Source of the DNA: Bowdeniella nasicola
GTDB lineage: Bacteria; Actinomycetota; Actinomycetes; Actinomycetales; Actinomycetaceae
Direction: 5' to 3'
Assembly (NCBI GenBank): GCA_030537895.1
Contig: JAUNVA010000006.1
Location: 79,342-143,341 of the forward strand
Length of the DNA: 64,000 bases
Shown: piece by piece, positions 53,740 to 62,355 of the stretch
Numbering within the stretch: position 1 is the stretch's first letter
Layout of the letters: every line of letters starts with the position of its first letter
Notes under the pieces: model-generated
Seen by the model: only the letters and a program-made list of their open reading frames with translations
What the model was told of the DNA's origin: nothing
Databases searched by the model: none
Translations under genes and position numbers: made by a program

Positions 53740-54474
53740 CTAAGTGAGAGCGCGCGCCGCTGCGACGGCCTGGCGCACAATTGCCGCATCGGTGACGTCG
53801 TAGGAGGATTCCCCGCCGCCCGGGCCTGCGGGTCCGCCGAGCTCGCGACGCCTCGCCGAAAGGTGTACCTGACGCACGCCCGTGGCAGCGATCGCCTCAA
53901 AATCCGCAGGTCTCGTGCCCCCACCGGCAAGGATCTGAACGCCCGCGGCGCCCGCCTGCAACTGTTCGAGACGCTCGAGGCCGTCGGGGGCGCGCAGCGC
54001 GCCGCCCGAGGTGAGGATGCGGGTGATGCCTCCGATCTCGTGGACGGCGTCCAGCAGGGCCCGCGGGCTCACCCGATTGCCGAGTAGCACATCAACGCAG
54101 CGGTGCAGCACGATCTCGCAATCCTCACGCGTTGCGCGCGCCGCCGCGATCCAACGGCGGAGCGCATCCACGTCGAGTGCCATCCCCCGCAGGGCTCCAA
54201 TCACGATGCCGTGGGCACCCGCGGTGAGCGCGAACTCGATGTCACGCTCCACCGTCGCGATCTCCTCAGCGTCGTAGTCAAAATCGCCACCCCGCGGTCG
54301 CACAAGCACCATTGTGTGGATCTGTTGACTCGCCGCCCCCTCAATCAGTGCCAACGAGGGGGTGAGGCCCCCGGTGCCCAGGGCTGAACACAGCTCGATA
54401 CGTCCGGCACCTTCCTCCTTCGCGATCCGTGCTCCGCTCACACTCTGGACGGCGATCTCGACGGTGACACTCAC
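53740..54474 (-). CDS. cutC: CutC family protein
   Basis: 244 residues, TIM-barrel. Seen: VEIAVQSVSGARIAKEEGAGRIELCSALGTGG near the start (in parts), VLVRPRGGDFDYDAEE, HGIVIGALRG, IVLHRCVDV and ILTSGGALRAPDGLERL. Named for copper tolerance in E. coli, but the true activity is unsettled. GTG 54474 is chosen because AGAGGA lies 6 nt upstream and the protein then begins like other CutC proteins; an in-frame ATG 15 nt earlier is possible. Confidence 0.85.
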   Translation of the reverse strand: MSVTVEIAVQSVSGARIAKEEGAGRIELCSALGTGGLTPSLALIEGAASQQIHTMVLVRPRGGDFDYDAEEIATVERDIEFALTAGAHGIVIGALRGMALDVDALRRWIAAARATREDCEIVLHRCVDVLLGNRVSPRALLDAVHEIGGITRILTSGGALRAPDGLERLEQLQAGAAGVQILAGGGTRPADFEAIAATGVRQVHLSARRRELGGPAGPGGGESSYDVTDAAIVRQAVAAARALT

Positions 54475-54638
54475 GACGGTTCCTCTCATGCGGGCTCACG
54501 GCTCAGTCTCAATCGGGTCCGGCGACTCCCTCGCGGACGTCAGGCTACCGGAACCGCCCTGCTCCAATCGCCACGTCACCCGCCCGGGCAGCAGGAGTGT
54601 GTAGCGTCCACCATGCCCGAACACGACCCATGACGACA

Positions 54639-54668
54639 CTGGGCCCGCCCCACAATGGGCGGGCCCAG
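54639..54668 (-). terminator. Strong hairpin behind gltA
   Basis: A perfect 12-bp GC-rich stem (54639-54650 with 54657-54668) and 6-nt loop, 17 bp after the gltA stop. No U tract follows, as is common in actinobacterial terminators. The rest of the gap up to cutC (54490-54638) shows nothing I can name. Confidence 0.7.
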
Positions 54669-54684
54669 AGCGTTACGCAGTGCG

Positions 54685-55983
54685 TTAGCGTTCGGAGCGC
54701 GGGATCCAGTGCCGCTCGGTGGCACCGGTGTAGACCTGGCGCGGGCGGCCGATCTTCGTAGCCGGATCCTCAATCATCTCCCGGTACTGGGCAATCCAGC
54801 CGGGCAGGCGGCCGAGGGCGAACAGCGGGGTAAACATCTCTTCGGGGAAGCCCATCGCCTTGTAGATGAGACCGGTGTAGAAGTCGACGTTCGGGTAGAG
54901 GTTGCGCTCGATGAAGTAGTCGTCGCTAAGCGCAATCTCTTCGAGTTCCATCGCGATGTCGAGCTGCTCGTTCGACTTACCGAGCTTCTCGAGCACATCG
55001 TGCGCAGACTGCTTCGCGATGGAAGCACGCGGGTCATAGGACTTGTAGACGCGGTGTCCAAAGCCCATGAGGCGGACGCCATCCTCCTTATTCTTCACCT
55101 TGTCCACAAACTTCCGGACCGTGAGGTCGGAGTTCTGGATCTCAGAGAGCATCCGCAGCACGGCCTCGTTGGCACCACCGTGGAGCGGGCCCGAGAGCGC
55201 GCCGACGCCGGCCGCGACCGAGGCGTAGATATTGGCCTCCGAGGAGCCAACCATGCGCACGGTCGAGGTGGAGCAGTTCTGCTCGTGGTCGGCGTGCAAG
55301 ATGAGCAGCTTGTTGAGAGCGTCGGTGAGGATTGGGTCGACATCGGGAGCCGAGTAGGGCATTCCGAAGGTCATCCGGATGAAGTCCTCGATGTATTGCA
55401 GTGAGGAGTCCGGGTACATCAGCGGCAGGCCCTGGGCACGCCGGGAGATGTAGGAGATCATCGTGGGGACCTTGGCAATGAGCAGCGTGGTTGCGAGCTC
55501 GATCTGGTGCGGGTCCTTCGGGTCCAGCGTGTGCTGGTAATAGGTCGCGAGGCCCGCGATCCCGGCCTGCAGGATTGCCATCGGATGCCCGTTGGAGGGG
55601 AAAGCTGTGAAAAAGGCCTTGAAGTCCTCGTGCAGGAGCCGGTGACGCTTAATGCGGCGCAGGACGGCGGCATAGGTATCCATGTCCGGCAGATCGCCGT
55701 AAATGAGGAGGTAGGCGACCTCCAGGAAGCGAGAGTGATTCGCCAACTCGTCGATCGGGTAACCGCGGTAGCGCAGGATCCCGTTGGCACCATCGATAAA
55801 GGTGATCTTCGATTCGCACGATGCGGTGTTCACGAATCCGGTATCGAGCGTGACGAGCCCCGTCTCTTTTAGCAGTGAAGAGATCTGGACGCCGTCGTTG
55901 CCTTCGGTCGCTTGCATCCGATCGAACTCAAGCGTCTTCTCGTCAACGCTCAACGTTGCCGGCTTGAGGTTGGGCTCAGTCAT
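54685..55983 (-). CDS. gltA: Citrate synthase
   Basis: 432 residues, the hexameric bacterial type. RYRGYPIDELANHS, HADHEQNCSTSTVRMVGS, SGPLHGGANEAVL (catalytic His), MGFGHRVYKSYDPRA (second His) and NVDFYTGLIY (catalytic Asp) are all present. Condenses oxaloacetate with acetyl-CoA. ATG follows GAGGAGGGA at a good distance. The 120-nt region upstream must hold its promoter. Confidence 0.96.
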   Translation of the reverse strand: MTEPNLKPATLSVDEKTLEFDRMQATEGNDGVQISSLLKETGLVTLDTGFVNTASCESKITFIDGANGILRYRGYPIDELANHSRFLEVAYLLIYGDLPDMDTYAAVLRRIKRHRLLHEDFKAFFTAFPSNGHPMAILQAGIAGLATYYQHTLDPKDPHQIELATTLLIAKVPTMISYISRRAQGLPLMYPDSSLQYIEDFIRMTFGMPYSAPDVDPILTDALNKLLILHADHEQNCSTSTVRMVGSSEANIYASVAAGVGALSGPLHGGANEAVLRMLSEIQNSDLTVRKFVDKVKNKEDGVRLMGFGHRVYKSYDPRASIAKQSAHDVLEKLGKSNEQLDIAMELEEIALSDDYFIERNLYPNVDFYTGLIYKAMGFPEEMFTPLFALGRLPGWIAQYREMIEDPATKIGRPRQVYTGATERHWIPRSER

Positions 55984-56124
55984 GAAGTTCCCTCCTCGGA
56001 ACATCTCACAGCGCGCCGTGATAGCGCTTGGTCACTCCCCTAGCCTAGGCCAAACGTCCTTCCGTGGGGAAAGAGCCAACGCTCTACGGAACATCCGCGC
56101 CGCCTTCGCGGTCCACCCGGGCCT

Positions 56125-57237
56125 TTAGTGTGGCGACTCAGCGCGCAGTCGGCGGGCCGCCTGGGCGATCTGCGTATCGGTGGCGGATAGCGCCACCCGC
56201 ACGTGCGCGGCACCCGCGGGACCATAGAAATCCCCCGGGGCTACGAGGATGCCGCGGTCGGCGAGTTCCTCAAGGATGTCACGACCGGAGGCCCCCTCAC
56301 GCGAGACCCATAGATACATTCCTGCCAGGCACCGCTCATCGAGCGTATAGCCCGCGGTCCGCAGCGCGTCCGCGAGGTGGGCGCGGCGACGCGCGTACCG
56401 TTCCCGCTGCACTGCCACGTGTGTCTCGTCCCCCAGGAGGGCGCACATGGCGGTCGCGACGGGCGCGGGCACCATGAATCCGCAGTGTTTGCGGACCTGC
56501 GTGAGGGCGTCGATGAGGTGGGGATCCCCGGCCATGAAGGCGGCACGATAGCCCGCGAGGTTTGACTGTTTCGACAGTGAATAGAGAGTCAGCAGACCGG
56601 TATGGTCGCCGTCGGTGACGTCGTCGGCCAGCAAGCTCGGTGCGGGATCGGATTGCCCAAAGGTGAACTCTGCATAGCACTCATCGCTCGCCAGCACGAT
56701 CCCCCGCGTGCGGGCGGCTGCGACCGCCGTCCGCAGTTCGTCACGCGAGAGCACGTGGCCGTGTGGATTAGCCGGCGAGTTCAGCCACACGAGACGGGTG
56801 GTGGCGGGCCACGTCGTGGGGTCAGCGCTTCCCGGCTGGGGGCTCGCCCCCGCGAGCCGGGCCCCGACGTCGTAGGTCGGATAGGCGATCGCAGGGTGCA
56901 CGACGCTCTCGCCCGGGCCAATCCCCAGGAAGGACGGGAGGAGCGCGACTGCTTCCTTCGAACCGAGGGTGGGGAGCACCGCGGTGACCGTCGCCCCGCG
57001 GCGCCGTGCGAACCACTCACGAATGGCGGCGCGTAGCTCGGCACTGCCGACGGTCGGCGGATAGCCCGGAGCGTTTGCCGATCCGGCGAGCGCCTCCTGG
57101 GCGAGGCGTGGCGTCGGATCGACGGGCGTGCCGATTGATAGGTCGATCAGCCCATCGCGATGGGCTGCCGCCCGTTGTCGCACGGCGGCCAGTGTGTCCC
57201 ACGGAAAGTCAGGCAGGTGGGAGGCAAACAGTGTCAT
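56125..57237 (-). CDS. dapC: Succinyldiaminopimelate transaminase (DapC-like)
   Basis: 370 residues, class I/II PLP aminotransferase. PLP Lys 223 in YSLSKQSNLAGYR, NSPANPHG near 153-160, DECYAEF near 185-191 and the final Arg region HVRVALS. Assignment to DapC rests on the ferredoxin gene directly upstream, the standard actinobacterial pairing (as with Rv1177/Rv1178), and on the truncated dapD 2.4 kb away. Other aminotransferase roles remain possible. If DAP synthesis is lost, this enzyme would have another use or be on its way out. Confidence 0.82.
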   Translation of the reverse strand: MTLFASHLPDFPWDTLAAVRQRAAAHRDGLIDLSIGTPVDPTPRLAQEALAGSANAPGYPPTVGSAELRAAIREWFARRRGATVTAVLPTLGSKEAVALLPSFLGIGPGESVVHPAIAYPTYDVGARLAGASPQPGSADPTTWPATTRLVWLNSPANPHGHVLSRDELRTAVAAARTRGIVLASDECYAEFTFGQSDPAPSLLADDVTDGDHTGLLTLYSLSKQSNLAGYRAAFMAGDPHLIDALTQVRKHCGFMVPAPVATAMCALLGDETHVAVQRERYARRRAHLADALRTAGYTLDERCLAGMYLWVSREGASGRDILEELADRGILVAPGDFYGPAGAAHVRVALSATDTQIAQAARRLRAESPH

Positions 57238-57266
57238 CGTGTCGCGCGAGGGTCAGGGCCTGCGCC

Positions 57267-57587
57267 CTACTCTCCCTGGGGCGGAAGCGCGGCAACAATC
57301 GGGTGATCCTTCGGGATAACCCCCATCTTTGCGGCACCGCCCGGAGAGCCGATGTCGTCGAAGAACTCGACGTTCGCGTCGTAGAACTGGCTCCACTGTT
57401 CGGGCACGTCGTCCTCGTAGAAGATCGCTTCCACCGGGCACACCGGTTCACAGGCACCACAGTCGACGCATTCGTCAGGGTGGATATACAGGGAGCGCTC
57501 CCCCTCGTAGATGCAGTCGACGGGACATTCGTCAACGCACGCCCGGTCCTTCACGTCCACGCACGGTTGCGCGATGATGTAGGTCAC
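57267..57587 (-). CDS. fdxA: 7Fe ferredoxin
   Basis: 106 residues. Cys 9, 17 and 50 fit the [3Fe-4S] cluster, Cys 21, 40, 43 and 46 the [4Fe-4S] cluster; Cys 25 is the extra non-ligand cysteine known from Azotobacter-type ferredoxins. The C-terminal 45 residues are the usual acidic extension. Small electron carrier, for example for cytochromes P450 or oxidoreductases. Start GTG with AAGGAGG 5 nt upstream. Confidence 0.95.
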   Translation of the reverse strand: MTYIIAQPCVDVKDRACVDECPVDCIYEGERSLYIHPDECVDCGACEPVCPVEAIFYEDDVPEQWSQFYDANVEFFDDIGSPGGAAKMGVIPKDHPIVAALPPQGE

Positions 57588-57617
57588 ATATCCTCCTTCG
57601 CGATCCCCTCTAGTCTC

Positions 57618-59321
57618 TCACTGTTTGCTGGGTGAGCCACATCTGACGATGGGCCAGGCGTTATAGGTCCAGGTCCAGGATTCCTTGCCGAGGGAGACGC
57701 CGTCCTTGATCCGCTCACGCCCAAAATCGACCGTAAAGCCCGGGGTGGTGCCGTGCTCCGGTGTGCAGTTTGGTCGGGAGTTGTAGACCACTTGAGGCTG
57801 GGTGATGTTGCGCCGTTTCGAGGTCCACGATTTCACGTCATAGACCTTCGTCGACCAGAGGCGCACGTGCACGCGGTTGTTGGCAACGAACGCTTGCACG
57901 AGTACGCCGTAGTCCGTGGAATTCTTCCACTTCATGTCGAGGCTCGGCCCCCACAGCGTGGCCTCACGACCTTCCGGGTAGCGCGAGAAGTAGCGCGTGT
58001 GCTGGCGAAACTCAACGAGGTCCATCCCCGCGAAGAACGCCGCATTCATCGTCGTCGTCGAGAGCTGGGAGAGCCCGCCACCGAGCGCCTTGGTCGCAAA
58101 CCCGCCGTCGACCACACCCGAGTCCACGAAGCCCCGCTCGTAGGTGACGGGGCCGAGCGCCTGGAGCAGAGAGAATGTCTCGCCCGGCTTCACGAGCGTA
58201 TTCGTGATCTTCGAGGTGCCGACTTGAAGATTCTTAGTTCGCACACGGTCGGCAGTGAGCGGGGTGTTGAACTCCCCTACGACTTCCTTCACTCCCAATT
58301 TCGTGGCCGCTTCGGTGTTGAACTCCGGTTCCGCCTCGGTCATCTCCACTTCAGCCACACGGTCGGTGGAGGTGGCGGCAGTGCTGACCTTCGCCACGAG
58401 GTCGTCCTCATCCATCGACATACCGACCGTTGAGGGCACGACAACGGGTTTGCCGCCATCGATCACGATCCGAGCTTCCTTGCCGGTGTCGCCGAGCCCC
58501 GGTGCCTTTTCGATGATGATTTCACGCAGGCCCTGTGGATCGAAGGTAAGCGAGGGCTCTGCCATATCGACCGTCGCCAGCAACGAGAGGTCCTCCACTG
58601 ACAGTTCCGCGCTGTGCTCGCCGGCCTTGACCGTCACCGGACCGGAGGTCAGCGGCTCGATAATCTGCGTGCGGACCGTCTCAAGTTCCTCCTCGCCGAT
58701 GTCGGGTGCCGGGTGGGTGACGGGTAGTTCGAGCGTCCCCTCGGCTGTGAGGAACTCACGAGCGAGGACGTCCGCCGCCGCCTGCACGTCCAGCTCTGTC
58801 CCCTCTTTGGGTTCTGTGATCACGGGGTCTCCCCCATCGAAGACGACGTCGGCGTCAATGGGTGGGACCGCAAGGGTTTCGCTGACCTCGTTGAGCGCTC
58901 CGACGAGCGCATCGTCGTCGACGGTCGTGACTGCCTCGGCTTCACCGCCGCCGGTGAGGCGTTCATACAGGACGCGCGGGTTGAGGGTGAAACCGGTCAG
59001 TCGGCTGACGGTGGCGTCCACGTCAACGCCGAGGCCCGCTTCTTTGGGGATGAGCTCCGCGCTCGCCTCGTCGGCCGCGACCTCCAAAGGTTCGGCTAGG
59101 CGCTCACTCATCGCCGCGTCGAGGGCCTCGTGTGCCTGCGCCGCGGACATTCCGCCCAATTCAACGCCAGCGACGGTCGTGTTGGCCGGCACGCGGTCGC
59201 GTGTCAGTGTCGCGAGCACAAGATAGGCGATCAGCAGCACCCCGATGACGGCGCCCACAATGACCGCACTCTTGCGATACCACGGGCGTGTCTCTTCTTC
59301 GGCCTGATCGAGCTCACTCAT
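57618..59321 (-). CDS. VanW family protein with repeated peptidoglycan-binding-like (PG_binding_4) domains
   Basis: 567 residues. One membrane helix (about 20-40), then two to three related extracytoplasmic domains (T-x-V-A-G-V-E-L-G-G-M-S start and the later LTSGPVTVKAGEHSAELS repeat), then the VanW domain with KPGETFSLLQALGPVTYERGF, GGGLSQLSTTTMNAAFFAG and NSTDYGVLVQAFV. VanW proteins are linked to cell-wall processes, and the fold suggests a transpeptidase-like or wall-binding role without proven activity. ATG overlaps the stop of the small membrane protein gene (ATGA). Confidence 0.88.
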   Translation of the reverse strand: MSELDQAEEETRPWYRKSAVIVGAVIGVLLIAYLVLATLTRDRVPANTTVAGVELGGMSAAQAHEALDAAMSERLAEPLEVAADEASAELIPKEAGLGVDVDATVSRLTGFTLNPRVLYERLTGGGEAEAVTTVDDDALVGALNEVSETLAVPPIDADVVFDGGDPVITEPKEGTELDVQAAADVLAREFLTAEGTLELPVTHPAPDIGEEELETVRTQIIEPLTSGPVTVKAGEHSAELSVEDLSLLATVDMAEPSLTFDPQGLREIIIEKAPGLGDTGKEARIVIDGGKPVVVPSTVGMSMDEDDLVAKVSTAATSTDRVAEVEMTEAEPEFNTEAATKLGVKEVVGEFNTPLTADRVRTKNLQVGTSKITNTLVKPGETFSLLQALGPVTYERGFVDSGVVDGGFATKALGGGLSQLSTTTMNAAFFAGMDLVEFRQHTRYFSRYPEGREATLWGPSLDMKWKNSTDYGVLVQAFVANNRVHVRLWSTKVYDVKSWTSKRRNITQPQVVYNSRPNCTPEHGTTPGFTVDFGRERIKDGVSLGKESWTWTYNAWPIVRCGSPSKQ

Positions 59322-59719
59322 GGCTTCCTCATCTCTTCACCATCCGGGCGTGCTTGCGGGCGGGGCCGGACGTATGCACCGAAAGCCGTGGCGATGATCA
59401 CCACCGCACACGACCCGATAAACCATACGCTGGTTCGCCAGTCATTGAGAGCAAAAACGTGGCGGGAGAACTGTGTGATCGCCAACGGTGTGAGGAGGGC
59501 GCCACCGGCGAAGGTGAGCGCGGGGCGCGCCCCCGCCTCAATGCGTAGCGCGATACCGGCCGCCCCGACAAGTACCCACGCGAGCACGATCCCCCACGGG
59601 AGGTCCGCGCTCCGCGCGCGGTGCACAATCAGCGAAAGGTAACCGACGATTCCCCCGATGGCGAGTGCCTTCACATGCAGGAATACCGAGGGTGGACCGC
59701 CTCGATCGGTAGAGATCAC
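59318..59719 (-). CDS. Small four-helix membrane protein (DUF6113-like)
   Basis: 133 residues with about four hydrophobic helices and a Pro/Arg/Glu-rich tail. GTG start overlaps the typA stop, and its own stop overlaps the vanW start, so it is the middle gene of a tightly coupled typA-vanW unit. The longer open frame upstream lies inside typA and is unlikely. I see similarity to small actinobacterial membrane proteins of the DUF6113 kind but would not insist on it. No function assigned. Confidence 0.65.
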   Translation of the reverse strand: MISTDRGGPPSVFLHVKALAIGGIVGYLSLIVHRARSADLPWGIVLAWVLVGAAGIALRIEAGARPALTFAGGALLTPLAITQFSRHVFALNDWRTSVWFIGSCAVVIIATAFGAYVRPRPQARPDGEEMRKP

Positions 59720-61629
59720 TGGTCCTGTTTCTCCGCTCTGCGGCGCGCAGCCGCGATCTTGAAACGCTCCGTCGCCGGTAGGACGACCTTGCGGATACGC
59801 ACGTCGTTCGGCGTCACCTCCACGCATTCGTCCTCGGCCGCGAACTCGAGGGACTCTTCCAGCGTGAGGTCGCGCGGCGGCACGAGATTCTCGAAGGCGT
59901 CCGCACTCGCCGAGCGCATGTTCGTGAGCTTCTTCTCGCGCGTAACGTTCACGTCCATATCCTCCCCACGGGAGTTCTCCCCCACAACCTGGCCCTCGTA
60001 GACCTCCGAGGTCGGGTGCACGAAGAAGGTTCCGCGCTCCTGCAGGTTGATCATGGCGTAGGGTGTGACGACGCCGGGCCGGTCGGCGACGAGGGAACCG
60101 GAGGTCCGCGCCGCAATGGGGCCCGCCCACGGCTCGTAGCCCTCGAAGATTGAGGAGGCGATCCCGGTGCCACGGGTTTCCGTGAGGAAGCGCGTGCGGA
60201 ACCCGATCAGGCCGCGCGCGGGCACGAGGAAGTCCATCCGCACCCACCCGGTCCCGTGGTTCGCCATCGTCTCCATGCGGCCCTTGCGGGCCGCCATGAG
60301 CTGCGTGACCGCCCCCAGATACTCCTCCGGGATGTCGATGGTGAGCCGTTCCACGGGCTCGAGGACCGTCCCGTTCTCGCGGCGGGTGAGCACCTGCGGC
60401 TTACCGACCGTGAGCTCGAAGCCCTCCCGGCGCATCTGCTCGACGAGGATCGCGAGCGCCAGCTCGCCGCGGCCCTGCACCTCCCAGGCGTCGGGCCGCT
60501 CCGTGGGCAGGACCCGCAGGGAGACGTTGCCGACGAGCTCGCGGTCGAGGCGGTCCTTCACCTGACGGGCGGTCACCTTGGCGCCCCGCACACGCCCGGC
60601 GAGTGGCGAGGTGTTGATCCCCACAGTCATGGCGATCGCCGGTTCGTCGACGGTGATGAGGGGCAGCGGCCGCGGGTCATCCAGGTCGACCAACGACTCC
60701 CCAATCATGATGTCGTCGATGCCCGCGACGGCGACGATGTCTCCCGGTCCGGCGGATTCGGCCGGGACCCGGGTGAGGGCCTCGGTGCGCAGCAGTTCGC
60801 TGATCTTCACGGACGCGAGACTCCCGTCGGTGCGTGCCCAGCCAACCCGCTGTCCCTTGGCGAGGGTGCCGTTGTGGACGCGTACCAGCGCGAGGCGTCC
60901 GAGGAAAGGCGAGGCGTCGAGGTTCGTGACGTGGGCCGGCAGGGGCGCCCCCTCCTCGTAGGTGGGGGCCGGGATCCGCTCCAGGATCGTGGCGAAGACG
61001 GCCTCCATGTCCGTCTCCTCCGGTAGCGTGCCGTCCGCCGGCTGCGTGAGGGAGGCCCGGCCCGCCTTCGCGCTCGCGTAGATGACGGGCACGTCGAGCA
61101 CGGCGTCCAGGTCCAGGTCCGGGTGGTCCTCGACCAGGTCGGAGGCAAGGGAGAGCAGCAGGTCGGTGGTCTCGGAGACCACCTCCGTGATCCGAGCGTC
61201 AGGGCGGTCCACCTTATTGACGACGACGATCACCGGCAGGTTCGCCGCAAGGGCCTTACGAAGGACGAATCGTGTCTGTGGCAACGGCCCCTCAGAGGCG
61301 TCGACCAGCAGGACGACGCCGTCGACCATGGACAGCCCCCGCTCGACCTCGCCGCCGAAGTCGGCGTGCCCGGGAGTGTCGATCACGTTGATCGTCACGC
61401 CCTCTGAGACGTCGCTCGCGGGGCCGCGGTAGTGCACGGCGGTGTTCTTCGCGAGGATCGTGATGCCCTTTTCGCGCTCCAGATCCCCCGAATCCATGGC
61501 GCGGTCGTCGACGTGTTCGTGGGCACCGAACGCCCCGGACGCCCACAGGAGGGCGTCCACGAGTGTGGTTTTGCCATGGTCGACGTGGGCGACGATGGCG
61601 ACGTTGCGCAGATCTGGGCGCTGAGGCAT
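59716..61629 (-). CDS. typA: Ribosome-associated GTPase TypA/BipA
   Basis: 637 residues. G1 [15 protein letters not shown] at 14-28, G2 REKGITI, G3 [17 protein letters not shown]4 NKVDRPDA; then EF-G-like domains III and V ([41 protein letters not shown]) and the TypA-specific C-terminal domain. Acts on the 70S ribosome in stress adaptation and 50S assembly. First gene of a three-gene unit. Confidence 0.96.
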   Translation of the reverse strand: MPQRPDLRNVAIVAHVDHGKTTLVDALLWASGAFGAHEHVDDRAMDSGDLEREKGITILAKNTAVHYRGPASDVSEGVTINVIDTPGHADFGGEVERGLSMVDGVVLLVDASEGPLPQTRFVLRKALAANLPVIVVVNKVDRPDARITEVVSETTDLLLSLASDLVEDHPDLDLDAVLDVPVIYASAKAGRASLTQPADGTLPEETDMEAVFATILERIPAPTYEEGAPLPAHVTNLDASPFLGRLALVRVHNGTLAKGQRVGWARTDGSLASVKISELLRTEALTRVPAESAGPGDIVAVAGIDDIMIGESLVDLDDPRPLPLITVDEPAIAMTVGINTSPLAGRVRGAKVTARQVKDRLDRELVGNVSLRVLPTERPDAWEVQGRGELALAILVEQMRREGFELTVGKPQVLTRRENGTVLEPVERLTIDIPEEYLGAVTQLMAARKGRMETMANHGTGWVRMDFLVPARGLIGFRTRFLTETRGTGIASSIFEGYEPWAGPIAARTSGSLVADRPGVVTPYAMINLQERGTFFVHPTSEVYEGQVVGENSRGEDMDVNVTREKKLTNMRSASADAFENLVPPRDLTLEESLEFAAEDECVEVTPNDVRIRKVVLPATERFKIAAARRRAEKQDQ

Positions 61630-61710
61630 GCGGGTTTCTTCCGGTAGGGGATTCGGCGTGATGCCGACGTTTCATCTTAACGCCGAGCGGGCGGAGCGAT
61701 GTGGACTCGG

Positions 61711-62292
61711 TCAGAGGACGGAGATCACCATCCGCCCGACGGCCAACAGCGCCAGGGCGGCCGGGAAAGGCTGCCATGTCCAGTGGGGGCCGCGATCCGT
61801 CGTGGCTGCCGGAGCCTGCGCTCCCGCAGCGCGGTGGACTTGCTCCTGCTCGATGAGCCGGGCGGCGCTTGCCGCATCCGCGGCCACCACCATACGGGCT
61901 GTGCCTTCCACGACCTGCGGTGCGATCGGTGCCGGACGAGTGGAGGCACGGTAGCCCCCGCGAGCGGGGGCGGCCCATGCGGTGAATGTCCGTGAGCCCG
62001 CGTGTAGCCGCAGGGCACCGCGGGCACTCACCTGGTCGAGCTCGCCATACGTGAGGGCGACGAGGCGAAGCGGATTGCGGATCTCGACCCCACGATCGTT
62101 GATCGTGACCCGCGGGTGCCACCACAGGAGATAGGCGAGCACTATAACGAGGGTCGGGAACGCCGACAGACGCAGTGCGGCCATCGGCCCCGCCACGGCG
62201 GCGGCTTGGATCTCCAGCGCGACGGCAAGTGCGGAGACAAGGACGAATCCCGTCTGAGCGAGCCGAGAACGAATGATGATGGTGGGGCGCAT
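61711..62292 (-). CDS. PH-domain membrane protein (bPH_6-like)
   Basis: 193 residues. Two membrane helices near the N-terminus (about 13-32 and 42-58), then a bacterial PH-like domain beginning with PRVTINDRGVEIRNPLRLVALTYGELDQV, and one hydrophobic helix at the end. Related small PH-domain proteins occur across actinobacteria with unknown function. The terminator hairpin at 62310 separates it from the gene upstream, so it should have its own promoter, which I could not pick out. Confidence 0.75.
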   Translation of the reverse strand: MRPTIIIRSRLAQTGFVLVSALAVALEIQAAAVAGPMAALRLSAFPTLVIVLAYLLWWHPRVTINDRGVEIRNPLRLVALTYGELDQVSARGALRLHAGSRTFTAWAAPARGGYRASTRPAPIAPQVVEGTARMVVAADAASAARLIEQEQVHRAAGAQAPAATTDRGPHWTWQPFPAALALLAVGRMVISVL

Positions 62293-62309
62293 AGCTCAAT
62301 CATGCAGGA

Positions 62310-62339
62310 CGGGCCCCGCCAGCTTCCTGGCGGGGCCCG
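62310..62339 (-). terminator. Strong hairpin behind the peptide-binding lipoprotein gene
   Basis: A perfect 13-bp GC-rich inverted repeat with a CTTC loop, 16 bp after the stop at 62356. No U tract. It lies 17 bp before the start of the PH-domain gene. Confidence 0.75.
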
Positions 62340-62355
62340 CGTGCGTGCGATTCGA